A stretch of DNA of 64,000 nucleotides, from assembly GCA_964520325.1 (NCBI GenBank), contig CAZFOB010000011.1:1-64000 (forward strand). Reading direction: 5' to 3'. Shown here in pieces: positions 49,507 through 58,683 of the stretch. The stretch comes from CAZFOB01 sp964520325 (GTDB lineage: Bacteria; Actinomycetota; JAICYB01). Positions within the stretch are counted from its first letter, which is position 1, and each line of letters starts with the position of its first letter. Position numbers and translations under genes: made by a program. Under the pieces are notes generated by a model. The model saw only the letters and a program-made list of their open reading frames with translations. It made no database searches and was not told the origin of the DNA.

Positions 49507-52082
49507 ATCCCGGACAGAGATGGCACGGCTTCGGCGGGCTCGGGCTTCTCGTCGCTGTTCGCCGGCCGGCGCTGGCCGCGCTCACGCACGAACACGACGT
49601 TCGGATCGCGCGCATCGGAGTTGACGAACGTCCGGAACCGCTTCAGCCGCTCGGGATCCTCGATGGTCGCCTTCCACTCGCACTCGTAGGTCGCGATGTG
49701 ACGCGCCATGTCCGCTTCGAGCTCCTCGCAGATGCCGAGCGAGTCGTCGATGAGCACACGGCGGAGGTAGTCGATCCCGCCATCGAGCTTGCCGAACCAG
49801 GTCGCGGTGCGTTCGAGGCGATCGGCGGTGCGGATGTAGAACATCAGGAACCGATCGACGACGCGGATCAGGGTGTCCTTGTCGAGGTCTTCCGCGAAGA
49901 GCACGGCATGCCGCGGCCGCATACCGCCGTTGCCGCAGATGTAGAGGTTCCAGCCCTTCTCGGTGGCGATGACGCCGAAGTCCTTGCTCTGCGCCTCTGC
50001 ACACTCGCGGGTGCATCCCGAGACCGCCGACTTGATCTTGTGAGGCGCCCGAAGTCCTCGATACCTCAGCTCGAGCTCGATGGCGAGGCTCGTCGAGTCC
50101 TGGACGCCGTACCGGCACCACGTTTGGCCGACACACGACTTCACCGTGCGCAGCGCCTTGCCGTATGCGTGGCCCGATTCCATCCCGGCATCGACGACGC
50201 GTTTCCAGATCTCCGGGAGCTGCTCGACCGTGGCGCCGAACAGGTCGATGCGCTGCGCACCGGTGATCTTCGTGTAGAGACCGAACTCCTTGGCCACCAT
50301 GCCGAGTGCGATCAACTGGTCGGGCGTGATCTCGCCGCCTGGGACTCGAGGGACGACGGAGTACGTCCCGTCACGCTGGAGGTTGGCGAGGAAGTGGTCG
50401 TTGGTGTCCTGGAGCGAGGCCTGCTCGCCGTCGAGGATGTGGCCTCCGTAGATCGACAGCATCGACGCAACAGCCGGCTTGCAGATCTCACACCCACGTC
50501 CCGATCCGTGGCTCGTAAGAAGCTCGTAGAACGATGTCACGCGGTGCACGCGAACGATGTCGAACAGCTCCTGGCGCGAATAGGCGAAGTGCTCGCACAA
50601 CGAGTCGGTCACATCGACGCTCTGCTTGCGCTGCTCGGCCTTGAGCAGCTCGATCACGAGCGGGACGCACCCGCCGCATCCGGTCCCGGCTTTGGTTGCA
50701 GCCTTGATGCCACCGACGTCCGTGAGTGAACACTCGGCGATCGCCGAGCAGATCGCACCCTTCGTGACGTTGTTGCACGAACAGATCGTGGCCTCGGCAC
50801 CAAGGGCGCCAACGCCGATGCCGGCCGCATCGCCGCCGACTCGGTCCGGGAAGATGAGCGCCTCGGGTTGAGCTGGGGTCGGCATGTCCCCGCGCGCCAT
50901 CTGGGCGAACACCTGATACGCGGTCGCATCGCCGACGAGGACACCACCGATCACCTGCTTGCCGTCCTCCGACACGACGAGGCGCTTGTACACGTGACTG
51001 ACCTCGTCGGAGAACGTGATGGACCGCGATCCGGACGCCGCACCGAAGGCGTCTCCGAAGCTCGCGACATCGACGCCCATGAGCTTCAACTTCGTCGACA
51101 GATCTGCACCGTTGAACGCGTCGTTCCCACCGAGCAGACGGTCGGCGACGACCCGGGCCATCTGATAGCCCGGAGAGACCAAGCCCCAGACGCGTCCAGC
51201 GGCCAATGCACACTCACCGATCGCGTAGATGCGTTCGTCCGACGTCCTGCATCGCTCGTCGACAACGATCCCGCCACGCTCGCCGACCTCGAGTCCACAG
51301 TCGCGTGCGAGCTGATCGCGCGGTCGGATGCCTGCAGAGAACACGACGATCTCAGCGTCGAGGTCGTCGCCATCCACGAAGCAGAAGCCCGACACACGCC
51401 CGTCTGGATCCGCCTTGAGGGACGTGGTCTGCATCGACGTGTGCACAACCACGCCGAGCTCCTCGATACGCCGTCGCAGCGCCGCACTTCCGCCATCATC
51501 AACCTGGACGGGCATGAGGCGCGGGGCGAACTCGACGACGTGCGTCTCAAGTCCGAGATTGACGAGGGCGTTCGCCGCCTCGAGGCCGAGGAGTCCGCCA
51601 CCGACGACGGCACCCACTCGTTTGCCCGACGCGTACTCACGGATCGCAGCGAGGTCGTCGAGCGTTCGGTAGACGAAGCACCCGGGAAGATCGTTTCCGT
51701 CCACCGGCGGGACGAACGGATAGGAGCCCGTGGCGAGGATCAGCGCGTCGTAGCCGATGACGACGCCCTTCGAGGACGTCACGGTCGCGCTCGCGCGATC
51801 GATCAGCTCAACCGCGTCGCCGATGTGCACGTCGAGTCCAGCCGCATCGAAGAACCCCGGGGCGACGAGCGAGAGCTCATCGGCCGTCGAGCCGTTGAAG
51901 AACGAGCTCAAGCCCACGCGGTCGTAGGCGAGATGACGCTCTTCGCAGAACGTGACGATGTTCCACTCGGCCGTGGCTCCACCTTCGACCAAGAGCTCGA
52001 GCAGCCGGTGTCCGACCATGCCGTTGCCGGCGACGACGAGCGTGCGACGGCCGTTGCCGTTGCCGTTGCCGTTGGTGCTCAA
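49503..52082 (-). CDS. nirB: Nitrite reductase large subunit
   Basis: This 859-residue NAD(P)H-dependent siroheme enzyme reduces nitrite to ammonium in the cytoplasm. Residues about 10-400 are FAD/NAD domains (TLVVAGNGMVGHRLLELLVE, LILATGSYPF, VGAVVGGGLLGLEAANAL). Then come two Cys-rich BFD segments (ICSCNNVTKGAI to GTGCGGC, and GRGCEICKPA), and the siroheme/[4Fe-4S] domain with CVGQTWC and AVSGCTRECAEAQ. The start is TTG at 52080-52082: GGAGG is seven bases upstream and TTGA overlaps the narK stop. A Gly/Asn repeat sits at the N-terminus. Confidence 0.92.
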   Translation of the reverse strand: MSTNGNGNGNGRRTLVVAGNGMVGHRLLELLVEGGATAEWNIVTFCEERHLAYDRVGLSSFFNGSTADELSLVAPGFFDAAGLDVHIGDAVELIDRASATVTSSKGVVIGYDALILATGSYPFVPPVDGNDLPGCFVYRTLDDLAAIREYASGKRVGAVVGGGLLGLEAANALVNLGLETHVVEFAPRLMPVQVDDGGSAALRRRIEELGVVVHTSMQTTSLKADPDGRVSGFCFVDGDDLDAEIVVFSAGIRPRDQLARDCGLEVGERGGIVVDERCRTSDERIYAIGECALAAGRVWGLVSPGYQMARVVADRLLGGNDAFNGADLSTKLKLMGVDVASFGDAFGAASGSRSITFSDEVSHVYKRLVVSEDGKQVIGGVLVGDATAYQVFAQMARGDMPTPAQPEALIFPDRVGGDAAGIGVGALGAEATICSCNNVTKGAICSAIAECSLTDVGGIKAATKAGTGCGGCVPLVIELLKAEQRKQSVDVTDSLCEHFAYSRQELFDIVRVHRVTSFYELLTSHGSGRGCEICKPAVASMLSIYGGHILDGEQASLQDTNDHFLANLQRDGTYSVVPRVPGGEITPDQLIALGMVAKEFGLYTKITGAQRIDLFGATVEQLPEIWKRVVDAGMESGHAYGKALRTVKSCVGQTWCRYGVQDSTSLAIELELRYRGLRAPHKIKSAVSGCTRECAEAQSKDFGVIATEKGWNLYICGNGGMRPRHAVLFAEDLDKDTLIRVVDRFLMFYIRTADRLERTATWFGKLDGGIDYLRRVLIDDSLGICEELEADMARHIATYECEWKATIEDPERLKRFRTFVNSDARDPNVVFVRERGQRRPANSDEKPEPAEAVPSLSGM

Positions 52083-53278
52083 ATAGCGACCTCCAGGTCG
52101 CCGGTGTCCCACTCACGGCGCCAGACGCGCTGGCGCCACGTCACCGACGCAGCTGCAACCGCAGATGCCAATGCGAACAGCACGAAGCCGGTCGCGAACG
52201 TCCCGGTTGCGCCGACTAGCGATCCGAACTCGAAGGGAAGGAGGAACCCGCCGACGCCGCCGGCAGCGCCGACCAGCCCGGTCATCGCTCCGATGCGCGA
52301 GGGATAACGCTGCGGGACGATCTGGAACACCGCACCATTGCCGATCCCGAGCGCGCCGAGGGTCAGGAAGAGCAGCACCACCGTCGGCACGAGCGACGGG
52401 AGCGCAGCCAGGATCACCGCCATCGCCGCGACCAGCGTGAGCACCGACGCGAGAACCCGGGTTCCTCCGATGCGATCCGCGAGCATTCCTCCGACGGGTC
52501 GCAACAACGATCCGGCCGCCGCACAGAGGGCGGCCAGGCTCGCCGCCGTGACCTTGCTGAGCGCGAACCGGTCGACGAAGAAGATCGGAAGGTAGCCCGC
52601 CAGACCGACGAAACCGCCGAACGTGACGACGTAGAACGCGCACAGCCACCGTGCGTCGGCCTCGGCGAGGAGTGACCTGAGTCCGCCGGGGTGACGCATG
52701 GCCTTCGGCGGCTCCTTCGCGAAGAACGCGAACACCGCCCACGCCAGAGCCACCGGGATCGCCGCGAGCCCGAACACCGCGTGCCACCCCACGTGTTCGG
52801 CCAAGCGCGGCGCGGCGAGCGCGGCGATGATCGTCCCCGAGTTGCCGGCACCGGCGATCCCGAGTGCGAGACCCTGGTACTCGGGCGGGTACCACCGGCT
52901 CACGAGCGGCAACGCGACCGCGAAGCTCGCGCCCGCGATACCGAGCAATAGTCCGACGCCGAGCACTTGAAAGTACGTACCGGCGGCCAGCCAACCCCAG
53001 GCCAGCGGCACCAGCACGAGGGCCATCGACAACACTCCCATACGCTTGGTGCCATAGCGATCCGCGAGGGAGCCGAGGATCAACCGGAACACCGATCCGC
53101 CGAGCGGCGGGATCGCGACCATCAACCCCTTCTGCGCGGGTGACAGGCCGAGGTCGTCACCGATGTACGCACCCAACGCGCCGAGGAGCACCCACACCAT
53201 GAACGACACGTCGAAATGCACGAGTGAAGCAACCAAAGTCGGAACATGACCGCTCGAACGGAACCCCGCTTTTTTCAT
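52079..53278 (-). CDS. narK: Nitrate/nitrite MFS transporter
   Basis: This 399-residue major facilitator protein has about 12 helices and the nitrate-transporter patterns LPLVSRWYPPEYQGLALGIAG and GNSGTIIAALAAPRLA in the helix 5 region, with the second copy in TGLVGAAGGVGGFLLPFEFG. A conserved Arg is present in the MFS loop (LADRYGTKRMG). It probably imports nitrate or exports nitrite. It is the first gene of the nitrate operon, which continues with nirB, nirD, the ferredoxin fusion and nasA. It starts 70 bp downstream of a winged-helix regulator gene. Confidence 0.9.
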   Translation of the reverse strand: MKKAGFRSSGHVPTLVASLVHFDVSFMVWVLLGALGAYIGDDLGLSPAQKGLMVAIPPLGGSVFRLILGSLADRYGTKRMGVLSMALVLVPLAWGWLAAGTYFQVLGVGLLLGIAGASFAVALPLVSRWYPPEYQGLALGIAGAGNSGTIIAALAAPRLAEHVGWHAVFGLAAIPVALAWAVFAFFAKEPPKAMRHPGGLRSLLAEADARWLCAFYVVTFGGFVGLAGYLPIFFVDRFALSKVTAASLAALCAAAGSLLRPVGGMLADRIGGTRVLASVLTLVAAMAVILAALPSLVPTVVLLFLTLGALGIGNGAVFQIVPQRYPSRIGAMTGLVGAAGGVGGFLLPFEFGSLVGATGTFATGFVLFALASAVAAASVTWRQRVWRREWDTGDLEVAI

Positions 53279-53347
53279 GCGCCCATCGAATCATCGAAGG
53301 ATTGCAACCGGGTACATGCGTGTAAACCTTGCGTTTCGAGTTGTTGT

Positions 53348-53776
53348 CTACGCGTCGCTCGGCGTGCTCGCACCCACGCCAAGCGTTGCAAGGTCCAAGC
53401 GATATCCGACACGCCCAACGGTCACGATGCACGCGCCCTTCTCACCGAACGCACGGCGCAGCCGCGTGATGTGCGTGTCGATCGCCCGGCTCCCGGTTGG
53501 AAGCGCGCGGTCGAATGCCTCGATGTAGAGATCTTCGCGCCGTGCGATCCGACCTTGTCTTGCCATCAGCACCCGCAGAACGAGGCGTTGGGCGTGCGTG
53601 AGTACGAGCGTCCGCCCATCGAGCCAAGCCTCGCTCGCGTCGTCGCTCAATTCCAGCGGGCCGGAGATTTTCCACCTCGACCCCTCGGGGCTCGCCACCG
53701 GCTCCGCCGTTAGGCGGCCCCCAAGGACGGGATCCGATGGCTCCATCACCTTTGGCACCTCTGGCAACGTACCCAC
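53348..53776 (-). CDS. OmpR-type winged-helix DNA-binding protein without receiver
   Basis: This 142-residue protein consists almost only of an OmpR/PhoB-type C-terminal DNA-binding domain: LVLTHAQRLVLRVLMARQGR, ARREDLYIEAFDRALPTGSR, AIDTHITRLRRAFGEKGACI and VTVGRVGYRLD. No phosphorylation domain is present. Actinobacterial nitrogen control uses OmpR-type GlnR, and the place just upstream of narK suggests that this is the local nitrate-operon regulator; that is inferred. The start may be GTG 53776 or ATG 53746. The moaC gene ends 77 bp upstream on the same strand. Confidence 0.75.
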   Translation of the reverse strand: MGTLPEVPKVMEPSDPVLGGRLTAEPVASPEGSRWKISGPLELSDDASEAWLDGRTLVLTHAQRLVLRVLMARQGRIARREDLYIEAFDRALPTGSRAIDTHITRLRRAFGEKGACIVTVGRVGYRLDLATLGVGASTPSDA

Positions 53777-53853
53777 GACTGCGTTAGCAGCTTGTTGCGC
53801 GACGTTTCATGTAGATAACGATCGAGTGTCTGCGGCTGGAGGCCCTTGGGCGA

Positions 53854-54351
53854 CTACTCAGCTTTGTAGTCGCCGCTCTTACCGCCCGTCTTGCTGATCA
53901 GCCGGATGTGCGAGATCACGGCCGAGCGGTCGAACGCCTTCGCCGTGTCGTAGAGACAAAGCGCACCGACCGTCGCACCAGTGAGCGCTTCCATCTCGAC
54001 ACCGGTTCGGTCAAACGCTTTCACCATGACGCGCACAACGAACCCGTCGTCCTGCGACTCGATCGTCACCGATGCGCCCGTGACCGCGATCGGGTGACAG
54101 AAGGGCAGGAGATCCGGCGTTTTCTTGATCCCTTGTAACGCCGCGATCCGAGCCGCCTCGATCGGGTTGCCCTTCGTGGTTCCCTTGATCAACTCCGCGC
54201 ATGCCTCGCTCGTCATCGTGATGACGGCCTCTGCGGTTGCCTCGCGTTCGGTCTTGTCCTTGTCGCCGATGTCCGTCATCCGAGAAACCTTTGGCCGAGA
54301 AACCTTTGGCCGAGAAACCTTTGGCCGAGAAACCTTCGGCCGCGCGCTCAT
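53854..54351 (-). CDS. moaC: Cyclic pyranopterin monophosphate synthase
   Basis: This 165-residue protein makes cyclic pyranopterin monophosphate together with MoaA. It has the MoaC hallmarks: LLPFCHPIAVTGASVTIE, VKAFDRTGVEMEALTGATVG, LYDTAKAFDRSAVI and KTGGKSGDY. The conserved MTDIGDKDKTEREATAEA start sits at residue 25. Residues 4-23 are four in-frame RPKVS repeats from a 15-bp DNA repeat. The start at 54351 overlaps fdhD's stop as ATGA; the internal ATG at 54279 has AAAGG and would skip the repeats. Confidence 0.9.
   Translation of the reverse strand: MSARPKVSRPKVSRPKVSRPKVSRMTDIGDKDKTEREATAEAVITMTSEACAELIKGTTKGNPIEAARIAALQGIKKTPDLLPFCHPIAVTGASVTIESQDDGFVVRVMVKAFDRTGVEMEALTGATVGALCLYDTAKAFDRSAVISHIRLISKTGGKSGDYKAE
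54281..54340. repeat. Four 15-bp tandem repeats at the start of moaC
   Basis: CGAGAAACCTTTGGC repeats at 54281, 54296 and 54311, with a one-base variant (CTTCGGC end) at 54326. It is in frame and encodes RPKVS four times between the fdhD overlap start and the conserved part of MoaC. On the coding strand each unit also carries AAAGG, so the array might place several weak ribosome sites before ATG 54279. Confidence 0.9.
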
Positions 54352-55175
54352 CGTTTCAACCTTTCATCCCCTGCGTAGACGTTAAAGCTCTCGTCGCGCA
54401 GGAACCCGACGAGTGTCATGCCGAAGCGCTCCGCAACATCCACGGCGAGCGACGACGGCGCCGATACCGCGCAGAAGAACGACACACCCGCTCGGCGCGC
54501 CTTCTGCAGAAGTTCGTAGCTCGCGCGACCGCTCACGAGGACGACGAGGTCGGTGAACGGGAGCCGATCCTCAAGGAGCGAATGGCCGACGAGCTTGTCC
54601 ATCGCGTTGTGTCGTCCGACGTCCTCGCGGAGCGTCATGAGTTCGCCGTGAGCGTCGAACGATGCCGCCGCGTGGAGTCCGCCGGTTTTCGAGAAGATCT
54701 TCTGCGCCTCGCGGAGCCGATCGGGAAGACAGAGTAGCGTCTCGCGGTCAAGGATCGGACCGGCACTCAGCTCCGGACCGCTGATCTCCGCGATCTGATC
54801 GAGGCTCGCTTTTCCGCAGACCCCGCACGCGCTGGTGGTGTAGAAGTGCCGGTCGAGCCCGCCGAGTTCTGGAAGGACCGGCAGATCAACCGTCACAACG
54901 TTGAACTGCTGAAGGTCGGGGGCCTGGCAGTACCGGATGCTCTCGACGTCGGCCTTGCCGGCGGCGACCCCTTCGCCGTACAGGAACCCGGCAGCCAGCT
55001 CGAAATCGTTGCCCGGCGTACGCATCGTGATCGCAACGGTCTGCTCCCGGCCTTGCGCGGCAACGCGGATCTCGAGCGGCTCCTCGGTCGCAAGCACATC
55101 GGAGCGCAGCTTGTCGCTGTCGCGCGTGACCGTCCGCACTTTCGCCGGCGTCTGAGCGTACGGTCTCTCGCTCAT
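54348..55175 (-). CDS. fdhD: Formate dehydrogenase sulfurtransferase
   Basis: This 275-residue protein transfers sulfur to the molybdenum cofactor of formate dehydrogenase-type enzymes. The key motif is TTSACGVCGKAS, with the two Cys of CGVCG that carry the sulfur. Other conserved parts are EEPLEIRVAAQG, GLHAAASFDAHGELMTLRED and VGRHNAMDKLVGHSLL. The start at ATG 55173-55175 follows the FdhF gene by 7 bp, so the three are one operon. It fits the neighbouring FdhF/YdeP-type enzyme as its client. Confidence 0.92.
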   Translation of the reverse strand: MSERPYAQTPAKVRTVTRDSDKLRSDVLATEEPLEIRVAAQGREQTVAITMRTPGNDFELAAGFLYGEGVAAGKADVESIRYCQAPDLQQFNVVTVDLPVLPELGGLDRHFYTTSACGVCGKASLDQIAEISGPELSAGPILDRETLLCLPDRLREAQKIFSKTGGLHAAASFDAHGELMTLREDVGRHNAMDKLVGHSLLEDRLPFTDLVVLVSGRASYELLQKARRAGVSFFCAVSAPSSLAVDVAERFGMTLVGFLRDESFNVYAGDERLKR

Positions 55176-55182
55176 CTGGCGC

Positions 55183-57390
55183 TCATGCCTTCGTTATCCG
55201 CACGACAGCGTTGTAATCCGGGATACCGGACTCCGGCGACCGCTTATGCCGGTCGATAAGCACGCTCCCTTCCGGCCAGTGCACCTGGACGCTCCGCGGC
55301 GTGATCGGCGCGACGAACACCTTGCCCGGCAACGACCCGACCTCGCTCTGAAGCACGATCGCATCGCCGTCGCAGACTCCCAGAGCCTCGGCGTCGTGGA
55401 CGTTCATGTAGACCGATTCCCTCATCGCCCCGGTGAGTGGGTCCTTCTTCTCGTGCACCATGCTGTTGAACTGCTTACCCCTTCGCGTTGTGCACGCGAA
55501 AGCGCCCTCGGGGATCTCGAGGCTCGGAAGCGGAACGACAGAGAAGCGCGCTTTCCCGTCGGGCGTGGGGAACTTCCAGTCGGCACACAGGTGCGGACCT
55601 CCGTACTGGATCGCGTCGCCACCTGCGCGTAGGTCCTGGATGCCGTCGTAAAGCGGCACGATCGAGCCGATCTCGCGACGCAGCGCGAACGCGTCGTCGC
55701 ACGAAAGTCGGTCGACGAGTTCCGGCTTCACGCGCCGCGCGAGATCGAGGAGCACGTCCCACTCGGCGCGCGCCTCACCGATCCGGGGTCCGGGGACTTC
55801 GGGCGACAGGATGATCCGTCGCTCGGTCGACGTTTGCGTGACACCACCGGGCGTCTCGTAGCGCGTGGCCGCCGGGAGAAGCACGACTTCATCGCCGTCG
55901 ACGAGCATCTGGGACGACGTGACGATGTCCATGTGGACGCGCAGCGGGATGCCCGCAAGCGCCTGCTCAACGAATCTCGGTTCGGGCAGCACCTCGAGGA
56001 AGTTGCCGCCCGCGCTGAAGAGCACGTCGAGGTTCCCGTTGCCGGCGGCATCGATCATCTCCGGCGCCGTCAGTCCCGGCGTTCTTGGGACGTCGAACCC
56101 CCACGCCTTCGACATCGCCGCGGCACTGTCGTCCGAGATCGTCTCGCCGCCTGGGAACACCGTCGCGTACGCGCCCATCTCGGCTCCGCCCTGCACGCCG
56201 GAGTGTCCTCGGATCGGCATAAGGCCGCACTTGTCGCGTCCGACGAAGCCTTTCGACAGGCCGAGGTTCACGATCGCGCGGACGTTGTCCTCACCGTACG
56301 CGTGCTGCGTGACCCCCATGCTCCACACGAGCACTGCCGTCTTCGCCTCGCCGAGCATCGTGGCGAGGTCGTCCATCTCGTGTCGCGACACACCGGCGAG
56401 TCGCTCCAGCGTCTCCCACGACTGTGAAGCAAGCGCAGTTTGCACGTCGTCGAACCCGGTTGTGTGCTCGTCGATGAACGTACGGTCAACCAACCCGCGC
56501 TCGATCATCGATCTGAGCACGCCGTTGAGGAATCCGACGTCGCCGCCGGCGTTGATCTGGAAGAAGCGATCGGTGATCTTCGTGCCGAACAGCGCCGACT
56601 CCACGTTGCTCGGCACCCAGTACCGGTCCATCCCCGGCTCCCGGTAGGGGTTCACGCACACGACCTTCGTCCCCTCCTTGCGTGCGTGGTACAGATACTT
56701 CATCGAGACCGGCTGGTTGTTCGCGACGTTGCTCCCGATGAAGACGATCAGGTCGCTGCCGATCCAATCGGTGTAGGAGCACGTCGTCGCGGCGACACCG
56801 AGGCCTTCCTTCAACGCGAACGTGCTCGGCGCGTGACAGACGCGCGCGGCGTTGTCGATGGAGTTCGTCCCCATCGCGCGCACGGCCTTGCCGGCCGCGT
56901 AGTAACTCTCGTTGCACATGCCGCGGCTCGTGAGGTAGAAGCCGAGTCGTCCCGGATCGGTTCTCCGGATGCGGTCGGCGACGAGGTCGAGTGCTTCGTC
57001 CCAAGAGATGCGCGTGAAACCTTTCTCGCCGCGGCGGCGGATCATCGGGTACGGAAGGCGGCCCAGGTTGCGGAGCTCAGCGCTCCGCTTGGTTCGAAGC
57101 GACTCGACGTCGGAAAGCAGATCGACGTCCAGCGCGGGCATGGTGTTGAGGCTCAACAGCCGCAGCCTGACGTTGCACAGGTGGACCTCGTCCATCGTCC
57201 AGTCGCGCAGGCCCTTGGTCCCGAGCGCACACCCGTCGCACACACCCTTTCTCAGGATCCGCCAGGCGTACCGGCGCCGGCCCTTGTTCTCCTTGAATGC
57301 GTTCCAGAGCTCCAGGTAGTTGTTCGGCCGCCCCTCGCCCACGCCGAACGGCTTCCTCGAGGCCCAGAGCTTGGGCTGCCAGCGCTTCAT
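55183..57390 (-). CDS. FdhF/YdeP-family molybdopterin oxidoreductase
   Basis: This 735-residue protein is a formate-dehydrogenase-like molybdenum enzyme. The N-terminus (PKLWASRKPFGVGEGRPNNY) and the reduced cluster motif GVCDGCALGTKGLRDW are typical of the YdeP group. The Mo ligand is a Cys in NAARVCHAPS, where selenocysteine occurs in E. coli FdhF; the following His is kept. The C-terminus has the dinucleotide domain (TTRRGKQFNSMVHEKKDPLT). YdeP-type proteins are linked to acid resistance in E. coli; whether formate is the substrate is not known. FdhD downstream suggests sulfuration is needed. Confidence 0.85.
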   Translation of the reverse strand: MKRWQPKLWASRKPFGVGEGRPNNYLELWNAFKENKGRRRYAWRILRKGVCDGCALGTKGLRDWTMDEVHLCNVRLRLLSLNTMPALDVDLLSDVESLRTKRSAELRNLGRLPYPMIRRRGEKGFTRISWDEALDLVADRIRRTDPGRLGFYLTSRGMCNESYYAAGKAVRAMGTNSIDNAARVCHAPSTFALKEGLGVAATTCSYTDWIGSDLIVFIGSNVANNQPVSMKYLYHARKEGTKVVCVNPYREPGMDRYWVPSNVESALFGTKITDRFFQINAGGDVGFLNGVLRSMIERGLVDRTFIDEHTTGFDDVQTALASQSWETLERLAGVSRHEMDDLATMLGEAKTAVLVWSMGVTQHAYGEDNVRAIVNLGLSKGFVGRDKCGLMPIRGHSGVQGGAEMGAYATVFPGGETISDDSAAAMSKAWGFDVPRTPGLTAPEMIDAAGNGNLDVLFSAGGNFLEVLPEPRFVEQALAGIPLRVHMDIVTSSQMLVDGDEVVLLPAATRYETPGGVTQTSTERRIILSPEVPGPRIGEARAEWDVLLDLARRVKPELVDRLSCDDAFALRREIGSIVPLYDGIQDLRAGGDAIQYGGPHLCADWKFPTPDGKARFSVVPLPSLEIPEGAFACTTRRGKQFNSMVHEKKDPLTGAMRESVYMNVHDAEALGVCDGDAIVLQSEVGSLPGKVFVAPITPRSVQVHWPEGSVLIDRHKRSPESGIPDYNAVVRITKA

Positions 57391-57406
57391 CCGGTCATCA
57401 TTGCGT

Positions 57407-57667
57407 ATGGATCGAGCGAAGCGAGCCCTGGGCTGGTTCGAGGAGACGGTTGGAGCGATCGCGAAGGCGGCGGGGCTTGCTCCGGACGATCTGGAACTTG
57501 CGGACGATGTCCGGGCCGAGATCCTCGATCTTGCGCGCATCGCGTCGCACGACTCCGGTGAGCGGATCAACGCGCCGTTGCTGTGCTACGCGCTCGGTCT
57601 CGCCGTGGCGCGCGGCGCATCGCTGGACGACCTCGCGAAGGTCATCCGGCAACGCGCCGGAGAGTGA
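57407..57667 (+). CDS. DUF6457 protein
   Basis: This 86-residue helical protein matches DUF6457 (ALGWFEETVGAIAKAAGL, then VRAEILDLARIASHDSGE, PLLCYALGLAVARGASLDD), often next to mobA and formate dehydrogenase genes in actinobacteria. The first codons come from the 20-bp dispersed repeat (57409-57428) that also sits three times in the TadE gene, so the N-terminal DRAKRAL may be a captured repeat. It is divergent from the FdhF-type gene with only 16 bp between the starts. It overlaps the next gene by 4 bp (GTGA). Confidence 0.8.
   Translation: MDRAKRALGWFEETVGAIAKAAGLAPDDLELADDVRAEILDLARIASHDSGERINAPLLCYALGLAVARGASLDDLAKVIRQRAGE
57409..57428. repeat. Fourth copy of the dispersed 20-bp core
   Basis: GGATCGAGCGAAGCGAGCCC here is identical over 20 bp to two copies in the TadE gene at 37398-37417 and 37425-37444, in the opposite orientation; the match to the first of these extends two bases further to include the ATG. 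It forms codons 1-8 of the DUF6457 gene. Confidence 0.85.
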
Positions 57668-58683
57668 GCGCGCTCGCCGTCGACCGAGCGCAGATCCTCC
57701 GCTTCCGCGCGCGCGCGAGCCATCTCCACGAACGTCTGCCGCCCGGATCGTTCGCCGATGCGTCAAGCGGAGGGTTGCAAGATTCGGTTCCACGCGCGGC
57801 GGTCATCTCGCTGCATGCGCGCGTGCGCGATGTCGAACCAGCATCGTGGGACGACCCGTCGCTCGCGCAGATCTGGTTCCGCGGCGGCGCCGACTACGTC
57901 ATCCCGCGCGCCGACATCGGTGTATTCACGCTCGGGTGTCTGCCCCGCGACGCGGACAGGCGCCGGGCACTCGAGGCGGTCGCCGACGAAGCTCACGAGG
58001 TACTGCAGGGCCAAATGCTCAAGGTGAGGGAAGTCACGGAAGCACTCGGACTCGAGCAGCCGTTCATGCTCAGAGCCGCCGCCATGACGGGACGGCTGCT
58101 CATCCGTTGGAATGCGAGCATGATCTGGCTGATCGGCAACGACCGTCCGGACATCGACCCCGAGGACGCCCGGATCGAGCTCGCGCGCCGCTTCCTGCGG
58201 TGGTTCGGCCCCCAGCGGAAGGAACGACTCGCGTGGTGGACGAACGTGGATCCACGCGATGCAAGGGCCACGTGGGAAGCACTCCTGCCGGAACTGGTGG
58301 CCGTCGAGTGCGAGGGATCGGACGGCTTCGTGCTCGAAACCGACGTCGAAGCTCTGTTGGGGGCCGAGTCGTTCGAGAACGTCCGGCTACTGCCGATCGA
58401 CGATCCGTACCTCAAGACCGGCCGCGATCTTTTCGTGCCCGACAAGGCCGTGCGAGACAAGGTGTTCCCACCGATCGGATCGTCTCCCGGATATATCCCC
58501 GGCGGCGTGGTGATCGACGGCGAGATCGCCGGCGTCTGGCAGCGTCAGCAGCGCCGCGTGACCGTCCACCCCTGGCGCACGTTCTCCGCGAGAGAGAAGA
58601 GCTTCGTCGAAGCCGAAGCGCTTCACTTCCCGATCGCCGCCAAGCCAAGCGCCTCGAAGGGAGCCGAGGTGATCTGGAGCTAA
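57664..58683 (+). CDS. AlkZ-like winged-helix DNA-binding protein
   Basis: This 339-residue protein fits the HTH_42/AlkZ family (winged helix DNA-binding domain-containing protein, DUF1006): RAQILRFRARASHLHERLPP, RVRDVEPASWDDPSLAQIWF, DIGVFTLGCLP and VIDGEIAGVWQRQQRRVTVHPW. AlkZ is a DNA glycosylase that acts on crosslinks and bulky adducts; whether this one has activity is not known. It starts with GTG at 57664, coupled to the DUF6457 gene, and its stop overlaps mobA's on the other strand. Confidence 0.78.
   Translation: MSALAVDRAQILRFRARASHLHERLPPGSFADASSGGLQDSVPRAAVISLHARVRDVEPASWDDPSLAQIWFRGGADYVIPRADIGVFTLGCLPRDADRRRALEAVADEAHEVLQGQMLKVREVTEALGLEQPFMLRAAAMTGRLLIRWNASMIWLIGNDRPDIDPEDARIELARRFLRWFGPQRKERLAWWTNVDPRDARATWEALLPELVAVECEGSDGFVLETDVEALLGAESFENVRLLPIDDPYLKTGRDLFVPDKAVRDKVFPPIGSSPGYIPGGVVIDGEIAGVWQRQQRRVTVHPWRTFSAREKSFVEAEALHFPIAAKPSASKGAEVIWS

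Noticed and set aside
55183..57390. Selenocysteine-containing formate dehydrogenase
   Set aside because: The Mo ligand codon in the RVCHAPS motif is a Cys codon, and no in-frame TGA or SECIS-like structure is seen.
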